A DNA stretch of 64,000 nucleotides from Oscillatoria sp. SIO1A7 (GTDB lineage: Bacteria > Cyanobacteriota > Cyanobacteriia > Cyanobacteriales > Laspinemataceae): NCBI GenBank assembly GCA_010672965.1, contig JAAHFN010000023.1, positions 1-64,000 on the forward strand, read 5' to 3'. Every line of letters starts with the position of its first letter. The stretch's first letter is position 1. Below the pieces are notes generated by a model, which made no database searches, was not told the DNA's origin, and saw only the letters and a program-made list of their open reading frames with translations. The position numbers and the translations under genes are program-made. Below are positions 1-8,829 of the stretch, piece by piece.

Positions 1-250
1 ATATCTCATAAATTAAATTTTCCTTTTATACTGAAATTGGGGCCTGTTATGGAACCGATATTGAGGACCTTCTCTTAGGGCGATCGCATCTTTTTAAAAT
101 ATACAATTTATTTTGCAGGGGTACTTATAGTGCTTTATGTAGCGGCTATTCTCGGCACGCTGAGGCAAGATTTTTGTTGGAAATACTGCCAATGCGATCG
201 CCCTAATCGCCCTAACCAAATTATCGACTTATAACCACATTAGAAAAAAT
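1..250. other. Intergenic left edge, upstream of the GUN4 gene
   Basis: No supportable gene. One frame is open at the window edge and stops at about position 78, but it carries no recognisable motif, so I do not call it the tail of a gene. The stretch is AT-rich with two HIP1-like sites and presumably holds the promoter of the GUN4-domain gene that starts at 251. Confidence 0.5.
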
Positions 251-823
251 ATGTCAGACAATAATAGTAAAGTCAACTACGAAAAGCTGCAAAGATTGCT
301 TGCCGACGGAGAATGGGAAAAAGCAGACATAGAAACGAGAACAATTTTGCTCGAAATTGTAAAACGCAGGCAGTGGATGCGAAAGCAAGATATTAAAAAG
401 TTACCCGGCCTGGATTTAGTAACCTGCGATCGCCTCTGGTTCCAATATAGCAAAGGTCATTTTGGTTTCGGGGTGCAAGCCAAAATCTTGGCAGAGCAAA
501 AAAATTTCGAGGACTTTGCCCAGGCGATCGGTTGGTCGGTGAAAAACGAAATAGGAGGACGAGGTGCATGGGATTCTGTAGATCGGATTTATCGACAAGA
601 AAAGACACCTTACGACCTGACAGCACCTAAAGGTCATCTTCCTCTAACTTTTAAATTGGGTGGAGGAAAATCGACTTCTAAACCTTACACGGATGACACG
701 GATTCTGACATGGGCTTTTCTTCTATTGGTGGCTACTACGATAAATGGTCTAAGAACTCCTTTTTCGGGCCGAAGATGGTGGAATTTTTTTTAGAATATT
801 TTTGCCAAAATGAGGATATTTAG
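251..823 (+). CDS. GUN4 domain-containing protein
   Basis: The 190-residue protein carries a GUN4 core: an N-terminal helical part with DGEWEKAD and a leucine-rich helix (about residues 15-40), then LPGLDLVTCDRLWFQYS and the GHFGFGVQ segment (about 52-78), the most conserved stretch of the family. GUN4 binds protoporphyrin IX and Mg-protoporphyrin and stimulates Mg-chelatase. Cyanobacteria also encode many GUN4 paralogues, often fused to kinases or proteases, whose roles are unknown. This one is a short stand-alone protein with a divergent tail rich in Gly, Ser and Asp (about 130-165), so it may be a paralogue rather than the chelatase regulator. It is monocistronic, with no porphyrin genes nearby. 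Confidence 0.85.
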   Translation: MSDNNSKVNYEKLQRLLADGEWEKADIETRTILLEIVKRRQWMRKQDIKKLPGLDLVTCDRLWFQYSKGHFGFGVQAKILAEQKNFEDFAQAIGWSVKNEIGGRGAWDSVDRIYRQEKTPYDLTAPKGHLPLTFKLGGGKSTSKPYTDDTDSDMGFSSIGGYYDKWSKNSFFGPKMVEFFLEYFCQNEDI

Positions 824-934
824 GATATTGGTGGCGAGCGTAATTAATATAACTCTTGCACAATTACGGTAAAATTACCCCAAACCTTGGAAAGTTGGAA
901 TTCGATCTTGTCAGTGGTTTCCCGAGCCAGGCTG

Positions 935-1006
935 GGGCGAAGCATTCCAGTATAATAAATTTCTTTTATAACCCAGGGTTGTCTCGGGAATGCTGTCGCC
1001 CCTACA
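935..1006. repeat. Core fragment of a MITE-C type hairpin repeat
   Basis: Contains GGGGCGAAGCATTCC on one side and GGAATGCTGTCGCCCC on the other, the inverted arms of the MITE-C core, without the outer TATAGCG termini. It is followed by a short AACTCAAAACT/AATCAAAACTT tandem run (about 1028-1080) that abuts the end of the NB-ARC gene. Confidence 0.7.
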
Positions 1007-1077
1007 GCAAAATTAAAAATTCTCAAGCTAAGAACTCAAAACTCAAAACTTAAAAATCAAAACTTAAAAATCAAAAC

Positions 1078-2466
1078 TTAAAGATGTTCCCTGGTTACAT
1101 ATTTCATAACTACGGGTTGGAGGGTGAAAAGAGATTCATTGCCTTGGGGAATCTTTTCAATTAAAGCTCGCCATCCTAGAGAATTTAGAGCCTCGATCGC
1201 TTCTGAGGCGGAAACTGAATTCATCTGGGCGAGCAATTGTGGCAGAGCGATGGGCTGGCGGTGGCTCGCTAGGGAACGCATAATCTGTTTCTCTAATTCC
1301 GATAAGCGCTGGTAATGCTGGTGCAGAAGTTGTTGAAAATGCTTGTCTAGAATCAGAGTGCCGAAATCGAAATATTGAGCAACGCTGCCATTGCATAATT
1401 CTTTGATTCTGGCGGAGACGATTTGCAGCGCCAAGGGATTGCCTCGATAAATATCAATTAGCGCGTCCCATTCTTCTTCGTCGGATAAGCCTTGTTCCTG
1501 GAAAATTTTTCTGGCTGCTGCTCCCAAGCCATCTAACTGAAGGGAGCGAACTCGGCGATTCCGCTGCGCGGATGCTGCGCTAACGCGCCCTTCTAGCAAA
1601 GCAATTTCTCTGGGCTTGTCCCAACCGTTGAGCAGCAAGCAACTTTGGTGGCGTTCGGAGCCAATCCGCTGGAGCAGTTCGCCAAATTCTTCATATCCTT
1701 GAGGGTATTGTCCGGCGTAGTCGCTGTCTTGCAAAATCGACTCGACCCCATCTAATACAATCAGGCATTGCTGTTTTTTTAAACATTCCATTAACTGCTT
1801 GATGCGATCGGATGTTTTGGCTGCTAAATCGGCTTGGGGTAGATTGGATAAAAATCCGATTAGCTCTGCTAATAAATCGCCGACTGGGGGAGTATGGCGA
1901 AGATTGCGCCAGATAAGGCATTCAAATCTATCTTTAATTTGTTCTGCCAGCAAAGTGCAAAGAGCAGTTTTGCCCATACCTGCCATGCCAAAAACGGCGA
2001 TCGCCCGACAGCCATCCTCGAAAATCCATTGCTGGAGGGTGGCTAGTTCTCGATCGCGCCCATAAAAGAAATCGCTAATATCTGGAGCTTCGCCCCAATC
2101 TTGACGTGTGACTGGCCTCTGTTCTGGCCTCTGTTCTGATTTTGTTGCTGCTGCCTCAACGCCTGCAGTCATTTTACTGGAAACTGCTGGAACGCTCGCC
2201 CTGGTATTGCCTCCGATTAACTCTGGCTTGTATTGGGCAAACAGGGCAATCAAGTCAGAACGTCTGGAACGGCGATTGTCCAGAGTATCCTGGTGTAGGA
2301 CAAAGCGATCGCAGATATTTTCAATATGTTTTCTGACGGTTGATTCTGTTATATATAAGGAAAGAGCGATCTCCGAATCGGTCTTTCCTGCCAAAAATAA
2401 CTCTAAAACTTGCTTGCGCCTGCGGGATAGACCCTCAAATGGGCGATCGAATTCTTCTTTATGCAT
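1078..2466 (-). CDS. HTH / NB-ARC (STAND) ATPase
   Basis: Numbering from the start used here, the protein has a LuxR/GerE-like helix-turn-helix at about residues 12-70 (GLSRRRKQVLELFLAG and SEIALSLYITESTVRKHI), then an NB-ARC ATPase with Walker A GMAGMGKT, Walker B CLIVLDG, and a following winged-helix region. STAND proteins of this kind are signal-dependent switches. The usual C-terminal sensor repeats (WD40, TPR) are absent: the protein ends just after the winged-helix part, so it is a short version. The frame is open up to 2505, but those extra 13 codons lie in GGGCATCGGGCATTG repeat DNA, so I prefer the ATG at 2466 that begins MHKEEFDRP. Partner and signal are unknown. Confidence 0.85.
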   Translation of the reverse strand: MHKEEFDRPFEGLSRRRKQVLELFLAGKTDSEIALSLYITESTVRKHIENICDRFVLHQDTLDNRRSRRSDLIALFAQYKPELIGGNTRASVPAVSSKMTAGVEAAATKSEQRPEQRPVTRQDWGEAPDISDFFYGRDRELATLQQWIFEDGCRAIAVFGMAGMGKTALCTLLAEQIKDRFECLIWRNLRHTPPVGDLLAELIGFLSNLPQADLAAKTSDRIKQLMECLKKQQCLIVLDGVESILQDSDYAGQYPQGYEEFGELLQRIGSERHQSCLLLNGWDKPREIALLEGRVSAASAQRNRRVRSLQLDGLGAAARKIFQEQGLSDEEEWDALIDIYRGNPLALQIVSARIKELCNGSVAQYFDFGTLILDKHFQQLLHQHYQRLSELEKQIMRSLASHRQPIALPQLLAQMNSVSASEAIEALNSLGWRALIEKIPQGNESLFTLQPVVMKYVTREHL

Positions 2467-3596
2467 CCAAAATACCGTAATTAATGGGCATGGGGCATCG
2501 GGCATTGGGCATCGGGCATCGGAAGAGGCTGTCTTGGCAGGGAGTAGCTTACCTCGGGGTATGTTTTTTAGATTTGGTGTTTTCTAGGCGAATCGACGGC
2601 GTAGGGGCGATAGCATTCCCAAGACAACCTATTGCTATAAAATAAACATTTTTATTGGAATGCTTCGCCCCAGAAAGCTATGAAGCCTAACGACAACATC
2701 AAAAAGGAGGATTATCAAAAACATACCCTTGAAAGGCAGGGAGTAGGGAGCAGGGGAGAGGGTATTTCCCCCTTGCCTCCCTCCCCCTTGGGCAGGTATG
2801 GTGCCTCTTCCATCGGGTATCGGCATCGGGCATTGCAGCCGAAGAGGGAATGGAAGCTCCTAAATAAGGTATATCCCTATAATGGGGTTTTTGGTGTCTT
2901 ACAATAGGGCCTTCGCGATTCCCAATAGAAATAGGGCGTAAGTCCTGAGAAACTCAAGGCTATAGGTTCACAAGCCATTAGCAATGTTCGGGTCTCCAAG
3001 TGGGATGTTTTTAAAAGCAAGCTATAGCATTTCTCAAATTGATGTGATATGAGATTGTCTGGGGGATGCAATATCCCAATACGGAGGTTACCGCTCGGGG
3101 CGCCGAGATTGTCTGGGGGATGCAATATCCCAATACGGAGGTTACTGCTCGGGGCGCCGAGATTATCTCGGGGATGCTGTCGCCCCTACGGGATGTAAAT
3201 TACACTTATTTGAGAAACGCTATATCCAGATTTAAGATATTAGTTTATAGCCTCAAAAATTGCCCAATGCGAACATGCCCAAGAAAGCGGTCAGCTCTCA
3301 GCTCTCAGCTCTCAGCGGTCATGCTAAAAGCACAAGAGCGCAGCCGTAGCTCAAGTGCGCATAAGCTGTTGGGCGCCAGCCCGCTCCGTTGGCTAAGCTG
3401 TTGGGCGAAGCCGTTCCCGAAGGGTAAGCTTTTTTGCCCAATGCCCCATGCCCAAGAAAGCGGTCATGCTGAAAGCTGAAAGCTGAAAGCTGAAAGCTGA
3501 AAGCCTTTTTGCCCAATTCCCAATGCCCGATGCCCCATGCCCAATTCCCAACTCCCCATTCCCCAAATAAAAATTTATTGATACGTTTCCTGGCAG
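2467..3596. repeat. Repeat-filled intergenic region (about 1.1 kb)
   Basis: No gene seen. It contains a GGGCATCGG/GGGCATTGG tandem tract (about 2485-2525), a MITE-C core hairpin (about 2600-2668), a full MITE-C copy with an internal tandem duplication (3023-3224, listed separately), AGCTCTC and AGCTGAA tandem tracts (about 3294-3320 and 3472-3502), and short CCCAATTCCCAA runs directly upstream of the WD40 gene. Promoters for the flanking divergent genes must lie here but cannot be picked out. Confidence 0.75.
3023..3224. repeat. MITE-C copy with internal tandem duplication
   Basis: Ends are TATAGCATTTCTCAAATT and a matching ATTTGAGAAACGCTATA inverted repeat. Inside, a unit of about 60 bp (GGGGGATGCAATATCCC to GGCGCCGAGATT) occurs twice in tandem, followed by the normal GGGGATGCTGTCGCCCC arm. 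It is longer than the other MITE-C copies (about 138-154 bp) because of this duplication. Confidence 0.8.
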
Positions 3597-5960
3597 ATGA
3601 GCAAACCCGACTGGCTTGAAATTACCGAATATATCTCTGTTTTTAGTTCTGTTTGCGGAACTGTGGCGGCGGCTGTAACCCAGCAGGCAGTCTATGCTGC
3701 AGCGCCGATCGCCCTGACTTTGGGATTAAATCTGCTGAATCGAGAACGGGCAAACAAGTTGACCCGGAATTTTTCAGAAACAGCAACAATGGAGGTCAGG
3801 GAAGCGGTAAGGGAGGAAATAGCTCCTCTAGGCGATCGCTTGGAGCAATTGGAATCAAAAAGCCAACAGTTTCGCAACCAAGCCAAACAAAGGATTGCCC
3901 AAATCAAAGAATTAAGTAGAGAATCCGGGGAAGCAGCTATAGCTCTAGTCCATCAAATCCTAGACCCAATCGGCGACAAGCTGGATGCTCTAGAATCCGA
4001 AGTACAAGCCAGTCACGATGAAAGAAATAAGCTCCGTCAAGAGCTAGACTCTTTTCCAGAAAGCTTAGCTAAATTAGAGTCTGTTTTGCAGCAAGTCCGC
4101 AAGGAAACTGCCAAGGCTTCGCAAATCGAACCTGCAATCAGCGAGCAACTGGAGCGCTCTCTCAACCCTGTAAGCGATCGCCTCTCTGAGTTGGAGCGAT
4201 CGCTTACAGAGCTGACAGGCTTGGAGCAGCAAGTTAATCAATTAAAAGAAGCGGCGATGGAAACAGTCCGCGAAACTATTGAAACATATTCCTCCCGCTT
4301 AGAAAAAATAGAAACTCAATCGGGTCGTTATGGCACCCGAATTGAGGAAATTCGCGCCCTCGTCCGGGCAGGGGAGACTGGGAGCGATCGCGCCGAGGGG
4401 CAGGAAACGGGGAGCGAGGAGGAGGATGCGATCGCCCCAGTCTCCCTAGACATTTACTACCGTCGCTTGGATGAGTTGGAGTCTGAAATAGAGCGGTATT
4501 CCTCTGCCAATGAAGAGCAGCTTTCTCAATTAAAGGCAAAATTAAAAGAATCTCTGGAACGGGCAGAAGAAGTGGCGATCGCCAAAATAGATGCAGCCCT
4601 CTTACCCTTCATCGAGCGTTTAGAAAAATTGGAGCAATCTCAGACCAATCCAATCCCAACGACGCCATCTGTCTCTCCAGACTCGATTGAGGAAACTCCC
4701 GTAACAGAAACAGAAGACACTGCTGCCAAGCCGGAGCAATCGCCAAAGCAATTATCCAAAGAAGAATCAGAGCCAGAGTCAAGCGTGGCTTCCAGCTTGC
4801 CGCCACAGGTTCCCTCTCAGTATCGCAAAGAAAAAATTACTACTAGAGAAACTGCTGCAACCCCTCCTCCTCCGAGCGAACCTTCAGAACCTCTAGAAGA
4901 AGAATTCCCAGACTTCGATCTTGAGGAGCAGTCTGAGAATCCTGCGGGCAACCGCATCATTGGCGATCTTGAATCTTCCATCGGCGAAGCAGTAAATGAA
5001 ATTCAAGGATTTGTCGGCAATTTATTTAAAGGAAAGACGAGGCCAGATGGAGTAGCTCTTGGCAACGTTCGGGGTTGGAGAGGGTACGGAGCGATCGCAG
5101 GACATGCCGACGGGGTGACATCTGTCTGCATTAGTCCCGATGGCCAGAAAATTGCTAGCGGCGATCGCGATAACACCATTAAAATTTGGCAGCTAGAGAC
5201 TGGCGCAGAACTCTTTAATCTCAGCGGCCCAGAATGGTTTGCTGCTGCCAATTCCATCGTCTGGAGCCCTGACAGTCGAATTATAGCCTGCGCCCTTGGC
5301 GAAAATATCGCTATCTGGCAGAGTAGCAATGGAGAAGAAGTCCGCACCCTAAACGCCAACTGTCCCGTTACTGCGATCGCTTTTATAGACGGACAAACTC
5401 TTACCAGCGGCGATGCCAGTGGTGCTATCAAAACTTGGCAGCCTTTTACAGGAGATTCGCGCCTTCTGGCACAACATTCAGCGGCAATTACTTCTTTAGC
5501 GATTAGTCCCAATGGCCAGATATTAGCTACTGGCAGCGAGGATAACGCTATTCAGTTGTGGCAGCTAAACAGTGGCGAAGCGCTCCGAACTCTTTCAGGA
5601 CATTCCTCGGGGATTTGTTCCGTAGCGATTAGTCCCGACGGTCGTAGCTTAGCCAGTGGCAGCTCAGACAAAACTATAAAGCTATGGCAGCTAGATACTG
5701 GCGAAGAAATGCTGACTCTCCAGGGACATTTAGGTGCTGTTAAGTCTGTAGCAATCAGTCCCGATGGCGAAACTTTGGCGAGTGGCAGCTCTGACAAGAC
5801 TATAAAATTATGGAATCTTGCCACGGGCGAAGAAATATCTACCATCAAGTTGCATTCAGGCGATGTAAATTCCGTTGCTTTTAGCGTTAGCGAAGAAGGG
5901 CAAATATTAGTCAGTGGCAGCGAGGATAAAAATATTCAAATCTGGCGGGCGATCGCTTAA
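3597..5960 (+). CDS. Coiled-coil protein with C-terminal WD40 repeats
   Basis: The 787-residue protein starts with a hydrophobic, Ala/Val/Leu-rich segment (about residues 12-48) that may insert in or lie on a membrane. A long Glu/Lys/Gln-rich coiled-coil part follows (about 60-370), then a Pro/Glu/Ser-rich linker (about 370-450). About six WD40 blades run from residue 495 to the end; the clearest are the repeated SVAISPDG ... LASGSSDKTIKLW units. WD40 propellers are protein-binding platforms, so this is probably a membrane-tethered scaffold; no enzymatic domain is visible. The blades near the C-terminus are almost identical in sequence, which suggests recent internal expansion. The partner is unknown. 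Confidence 0.85.
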   Translation: MSKPDWLEITEYISVFSSVCGTVAAAVTQQAVYAAAPIALTLGLNLLNRERANKLTRNFSETATMEVREAVREEIAPLGDRLEQLESKSQQFRNQAKQRIAQIKELSRESGEAAIALVHQILDPIGDKLDALESEVQASHDERNKLRQELDSFPESLAKLESVLQQVRKETAKASQIEPAISEQLERSLNPVSDRLSELERSLTELTGLEQQVNQLKEAAMETVRETIETYSSRLEKIETQSGRYGTRIEEIRALVRAGETGSDRAEGQETGSEEEDAIAPVSLDIYYRRLDELESEIERYSSANEEQLSQLKAKLKESLERAEEVAIAKIDAALLPFIERLEKLEQSQTNPIPTTPSVSPDSIEETPVTETEDTAAKPEQSPKQLSKEESEPESSVASSLPPQVPSQYRKEKITTRETAATPPPPSEPSEPLEEEFPDFDLEEQSENPAGNRIIGDLESSIGEAVNEIQGFVGNLFKGKTRPDGVALGNVRGWRGYGAIAGHADGVTSVCISPDGQKIASGDRDNTIKIWQLETGAELFNLSGPEWFAAANSIVWSPDSRIIACALGENIAIWQSSNGEEVRTLNANCPVTAIAFIDGQTLTSGDASGAIKTWQPFTGDSRLLAQHSAAITSLAISPNGQILATGSEDNAIQLWQLNSGEALRTLSGHSSGICSVAISPDGRSLASGSSDKTIKLWQLDTGEEMLTLQGHLGAVKSVAISPDGETLASGSSDKTIKLWNLATGEEISTIKLHSGDVNSVAFSVSEEGQILVSGSEDKNIQIWRAIA

Positions 5961-6190
5961 CCGGGGAGTGTGGGGAGGGTGGGGAGTGTGGGGAGCTTTC
6001 AAGGGTATGTTTTTTATATATAATTACTCATAAATACCGTACTGTAGGGGCAATCCCCCCGTGGTTGCCCCGGTTGTATGAGGCGCTCTCGGGGCGGGCA
6101 CGGGGGCACCGCCCCTACAGATACTGTGACTGTTTAACCGGATTTGATATTATCTCTGGAATGCTGTCGCCCCTACGCCTTCGATCCGCC

Positions 6191-6344
6191 TATAGCGTTT
6201 CTCAAATAAGTGTAATATAATGAGCGATTAACGTAGGGGCGACAGCATCCCCAAGACAATCTCAGCGCCCCGAACGGTAACCCCCGTAATGGGATGCTTC
6301 GCCCAAGACTTCCTCAGATCGCAATCAATTTGAGAAATGCTATA
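6191..6344. repeat. MITE-C copy
   Basis: Terminal inverted repeat TATAGCGTTTCTCAAAT on the left and ATTTGAGAAATGCTATA on the right. Internal arms are GTAGGGGCGACAGCATCCC and GGGATGCTTCGCCC. It has no coding capacity. Confidence 0.85.
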
Positions 6345-6539
6345 GAAAGCATCAAATATAAAAAATATACCCTTTTAAGGGATTTCCAAATAAATATTTC
6401 TCCCTGGCTACCCGTAGGACAGGCTTCCGAAAAGTCTCTGGGCTCCGGACAGGCGGGACGCCCGTCCTACGAATTGGGTAATTTATTTCTTGGAATTCCC
6501 TAAGAGGGTGGGGAGCGGTTGCAAAATTGAAATTATCCC

Positions 6540-6636
6540 GGTCTCCATGTCTCCATGTCTCCATGTCCCCATGTCTCCATGTCTCCATGTCTCCATGTCT
6601 CCATGTCCCCATGTCTCCATGTCCCCATGTCTCCCC
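6540..6636. repeat. TGTCTCCA / TGTCCCCA tandem array
   Basis: Roughly a dozen consecutive 8-bp units of CATGTCTC or CATGTCCC type, ending next to the dacB stop codon. A short-period tandem array of unknown function; related tracts occur at 27781-27945. Confidence 0.85.
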
Positions 6637-6637
6637 C

Positions 6638-8326
6638 TTATTCCCGATCGCAGGGGGAGAGTGTTTGGAGTAGCAAAACTATTTCGTCTATGGCTTTACT
6701 GCGGACTTGACCGGGCCGATTGGAGCTATCGATCTCAATGCTAAAAGCTAGAGTTTCCCGCTCCCGGGCGGTGATATATCCGGCCAAACTGGAAACCCCA
6801 CTCATGCCGCCAGTCTTAGCCAATACCATTCCTTCTGCACTTGTTTCCCGGAATCGCCCCCGGAGAGTGCCGCCGATTCCCGCTACGGGCAGAGAATCGC
6901 GGAAAGTTTGCCACTGCGGCCTGTCCATTGCCCGCAGCAGTTGCACTAAGGCTTCGGGGCTGATTAAGTTATGTCTGGACAGACCGGAGCCGTCTTGTTG
7001 GATGTAGCTTTCCGGGTCAACGCCTAGTTTGGTCAGGATATCTGAAATGGCCTGCAAACCAGCGATCGCGGGGATAGGGGACAGACAAGGGGAGCCGGAG
7101 ACAGAGGGACAAGGAGAGAAGTCTTTCCCAGATGCAACTTGTCTCTGGAGTTCTCGAATTCCGAGAAGGCGCAGCAAAACTTCGGCGTAGAGATTGTTGC
7201 TGACTTTGTTGGTTTCCTTGATAATCTCCGATAAAGGCTCCGACTCTATGAAAGCTAGCTCTGGTTCGGTTTCTCTGGCTTCGAGACCCGTTCGTCGTAC
7301 TACAGAAGCTCGCTCTACAAATATGCCCGATTTTTTTAGGGCTCTGCGGAAATGGCGCAGAAAGTTCTCGGCTGGGTCTGGCACTGCTACATAAGCAGTT
7401 TCTGAAGCAGAGCCTACTCGCAAATTGCCATAAATAGTTATCAGGCGCTTTTCGGGATCTCGCGTAAGTCTGACAAACTCTTCCGCATCTTTGCTGCCGG
7501 TGATAGTTTTGTTTTCGACCCGCCAGCGGCCAGCTTCTGTTTCGTCTTCCCAAATAACTTTCAGTTTTTCGCCGAGACCTTGGGGTATTAGTTCTATAGC
7601 GATCGCATTTTCCAAAACAATCAAACTATTAACCGCAGCCCCATATCCCTCCTGCAAGTCTTCCACTTCCCAGGTTGGATCGATTTCTATCTCTCCGAGA
7701 TAGCCATCTTCGGCAACCAGTTCTTCTATATTAGTTATCCCCTTATCGCGCAACTGTTTGGCCAGATCTTCTAATTGCTCGGGGTTTATAGTCGGGTCGC
7801 CCCTGCCAACCAGACGCAATCGGGCGCGATCGCCATCGACGGTGCCATATATAGAAGTGCGCAGCCGATAGTTTTCTCCCAATAGCACTAAGCTTGCGGC
7901 AGTAGTTAGCAACTTAGTCACCGAAGCAGGAGTGAAATAGCTGCGATGATTCCGAGCATAGAGCGTTTTCCCATCCATAGTCTGGGCGAAAATACCCAGG
8001 CCGCTCCTATCTAGCTTGTATTTTTTGCGGATAGCTTCAATTTCTGCATCAATCGAAACCGAGCTGCAAGGGGACTGGGCAACTTGCCCTTCTCCGGAGG
8101 GAGTCGGGTTGCCGGTAATAGGCATTGGGGATTCGTCGTATTGTTCTGACCTTTGGATAGCGATCGATCTTATGTTGGGTGAGAGTTGTTCTTGGTTGTT
8201 TGTTGCTTGTTTGACAAGAAAAATGCTCTCTTTTCCTACATCGATGGTTGCAGCAGCTTCTTGCGCATAGACAAGAGAAGTAGGTAGTAATAAGAACAAG
8301 CTAAGCAATTGGGGTTTAAAAATCAT
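6638..8326 (-). CDS. dacB: D-alanyl-D-alanine carboxypeptidase/endopeptidase, PBP4 type (peptidase S13)
   Basis: The 562-residue protein begins with a signal peptide (hydrophobic residues 5-20, cleavage near VYAQ). It shows the three active-site motifs of the S13 penicillin-binding proteins: SxxK as ASVTKLL (Ser135, Lys138), SxN as VSNN in the middle, and KTG as AKTGGMSG near the end. Class C PBPs of this family trim peptidoglycan side chains or cross-links in the periplasm. The region between SxxK and SxN carries the extra domain usual for PBP4. About 25 residues before PAIAGLQ (SPCPSVSGSPCLSP) are coded by GACAAGG/GGGACAGAC-type repeat DNA that has entered the gene in frame. It is single, with repeat-rich DNA on both sides. 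Confidence 0.9.
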   Translation of the reverse strand: MIFKPQLLSLFLLLPTSLVYAQEAAATIDVGKESIFLVKQATNNQEQLSPNIRSIAIQRSEQYDESPMPITGNPTPSGEGQVAQSPCSSVSIDAEIEAIRKKYKLDRSGLGIFAQTMDGKTLYARNHRSYFTPASVTKLLTTAASLVLLGENYRLRTSIYGTVDGDRARLRLVGRGDPTINPEQLEDLAKQLRDKGITNIEELVAEDGYLGEIEIDPTWEVEDLQEGYGAAVNSLIVLENAIAIELIPQGLGEKLKVIWEDETEAGRWRVENKTITGSKDAEEFVRLTRDPEKRLITIYGNLRVGSASETAYVAVPDPAENFLRHFRRALKKSGIFVERASVVRRTGLEARETEPELAFIESEPLSEIIKETNKVSNNLYAEVLLRLLGIRELQRQVASGKDFSPCPSVSGSPCLSPIPAIAGLQAISDILTKLGVDPESYIQQDGSGLSRHNLISPEALVQLLRAMDRPQWQTFRDSLPVAGIGGTLRGRFRETSAEGMVLAKTGGMSGVSSLAGYITARERETLAFSIEIDSSNRPGQVRSKAIDEIVLLLQTLSPCDRE

Positions 8327-8829
8327 AATTTAATTGGGAATGGGAATGGGGAATTGGGAATTGGGAATTGGGAATGGGGCATTGGGCATTGGGCATTGGG
8401 CATGGGGGTATATTTTTTACATTTAAGGTGTAGGGGCGACAGCATTCCCTCGACAGCCTTTGCTCTCTTCGCAAAAATTAATGTATTGGAATGCTTCGCC
8501 CTCTTATGCTTGAAGGAGCCAACGACATGCGTAGTAAGGGAGATTGTAAAAAACCTACTCTTGTGAGGCATGGGGCATGAGGGAATTGGGAATTGCGCGC
8601 CCACTGTAACAACTAATACGTTTCTGGGGCGAAGCATTCCAATACAATAATTTTCTTTAAAACAAAATCTGTCTCGGGAATGCTATCGCCCCTACACCCT
8701 CAAGGGTACCCCTCAAAAATGCCAAACATAAAAAACATACCCGCAGATTGCCCCCAACCCCTCCCAGGAGGGTCACGCCCAATTCCCCACACCCCACACC
8801 CCACACCCCACACCCTGCCCCATGACCAT
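8327..8829. repeat. Repeat-filled intergenic region between dacB and the CHAT gene
   Basis: No gene seen. Contains a GGGAATTGGGAATTGGGC tandem tract directly upstream of dacB (about 8333-8405), two MITE-C core hairpins (about 8430-8502 and 8625-8697), and a CACACCCCACACCCC tract (about 8785-8820). dacB and the CHAT gene both read leftwards, so dacB expression must start within these repeats or upstream of them. Confidence 0.7.

Larger units (their letters stand above)
5961..6637. repeat. Repeat-rich intergenic region with a MITE-A remnant
   Basis: No gene seen. About 6020-6149 is a MITE-A copy that keeps the right terminal repeat (TTAACCGGATTTGATA, followed by TTA) but lacks the left one. 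A full MITE-C copy follows (6191-6344), then a CCGTAGGAC...GTCCTACG palindromic repeat (about 6411-6472), a CAAAATTGAAAT fragment of the MITE-D end, and a tandem TGTCTCCA array (about 6540-6636) abutting the dacB stop. Confidence 0.75.

Noticed and set aside
8606-8619. GTA-N8-TAC, a match to the NtcA site
   Set aside because: A six-base constraint occurs often by chance, and it lies in repeat DNA about 280 bp from the dacB start with no -10 element at the right distance.
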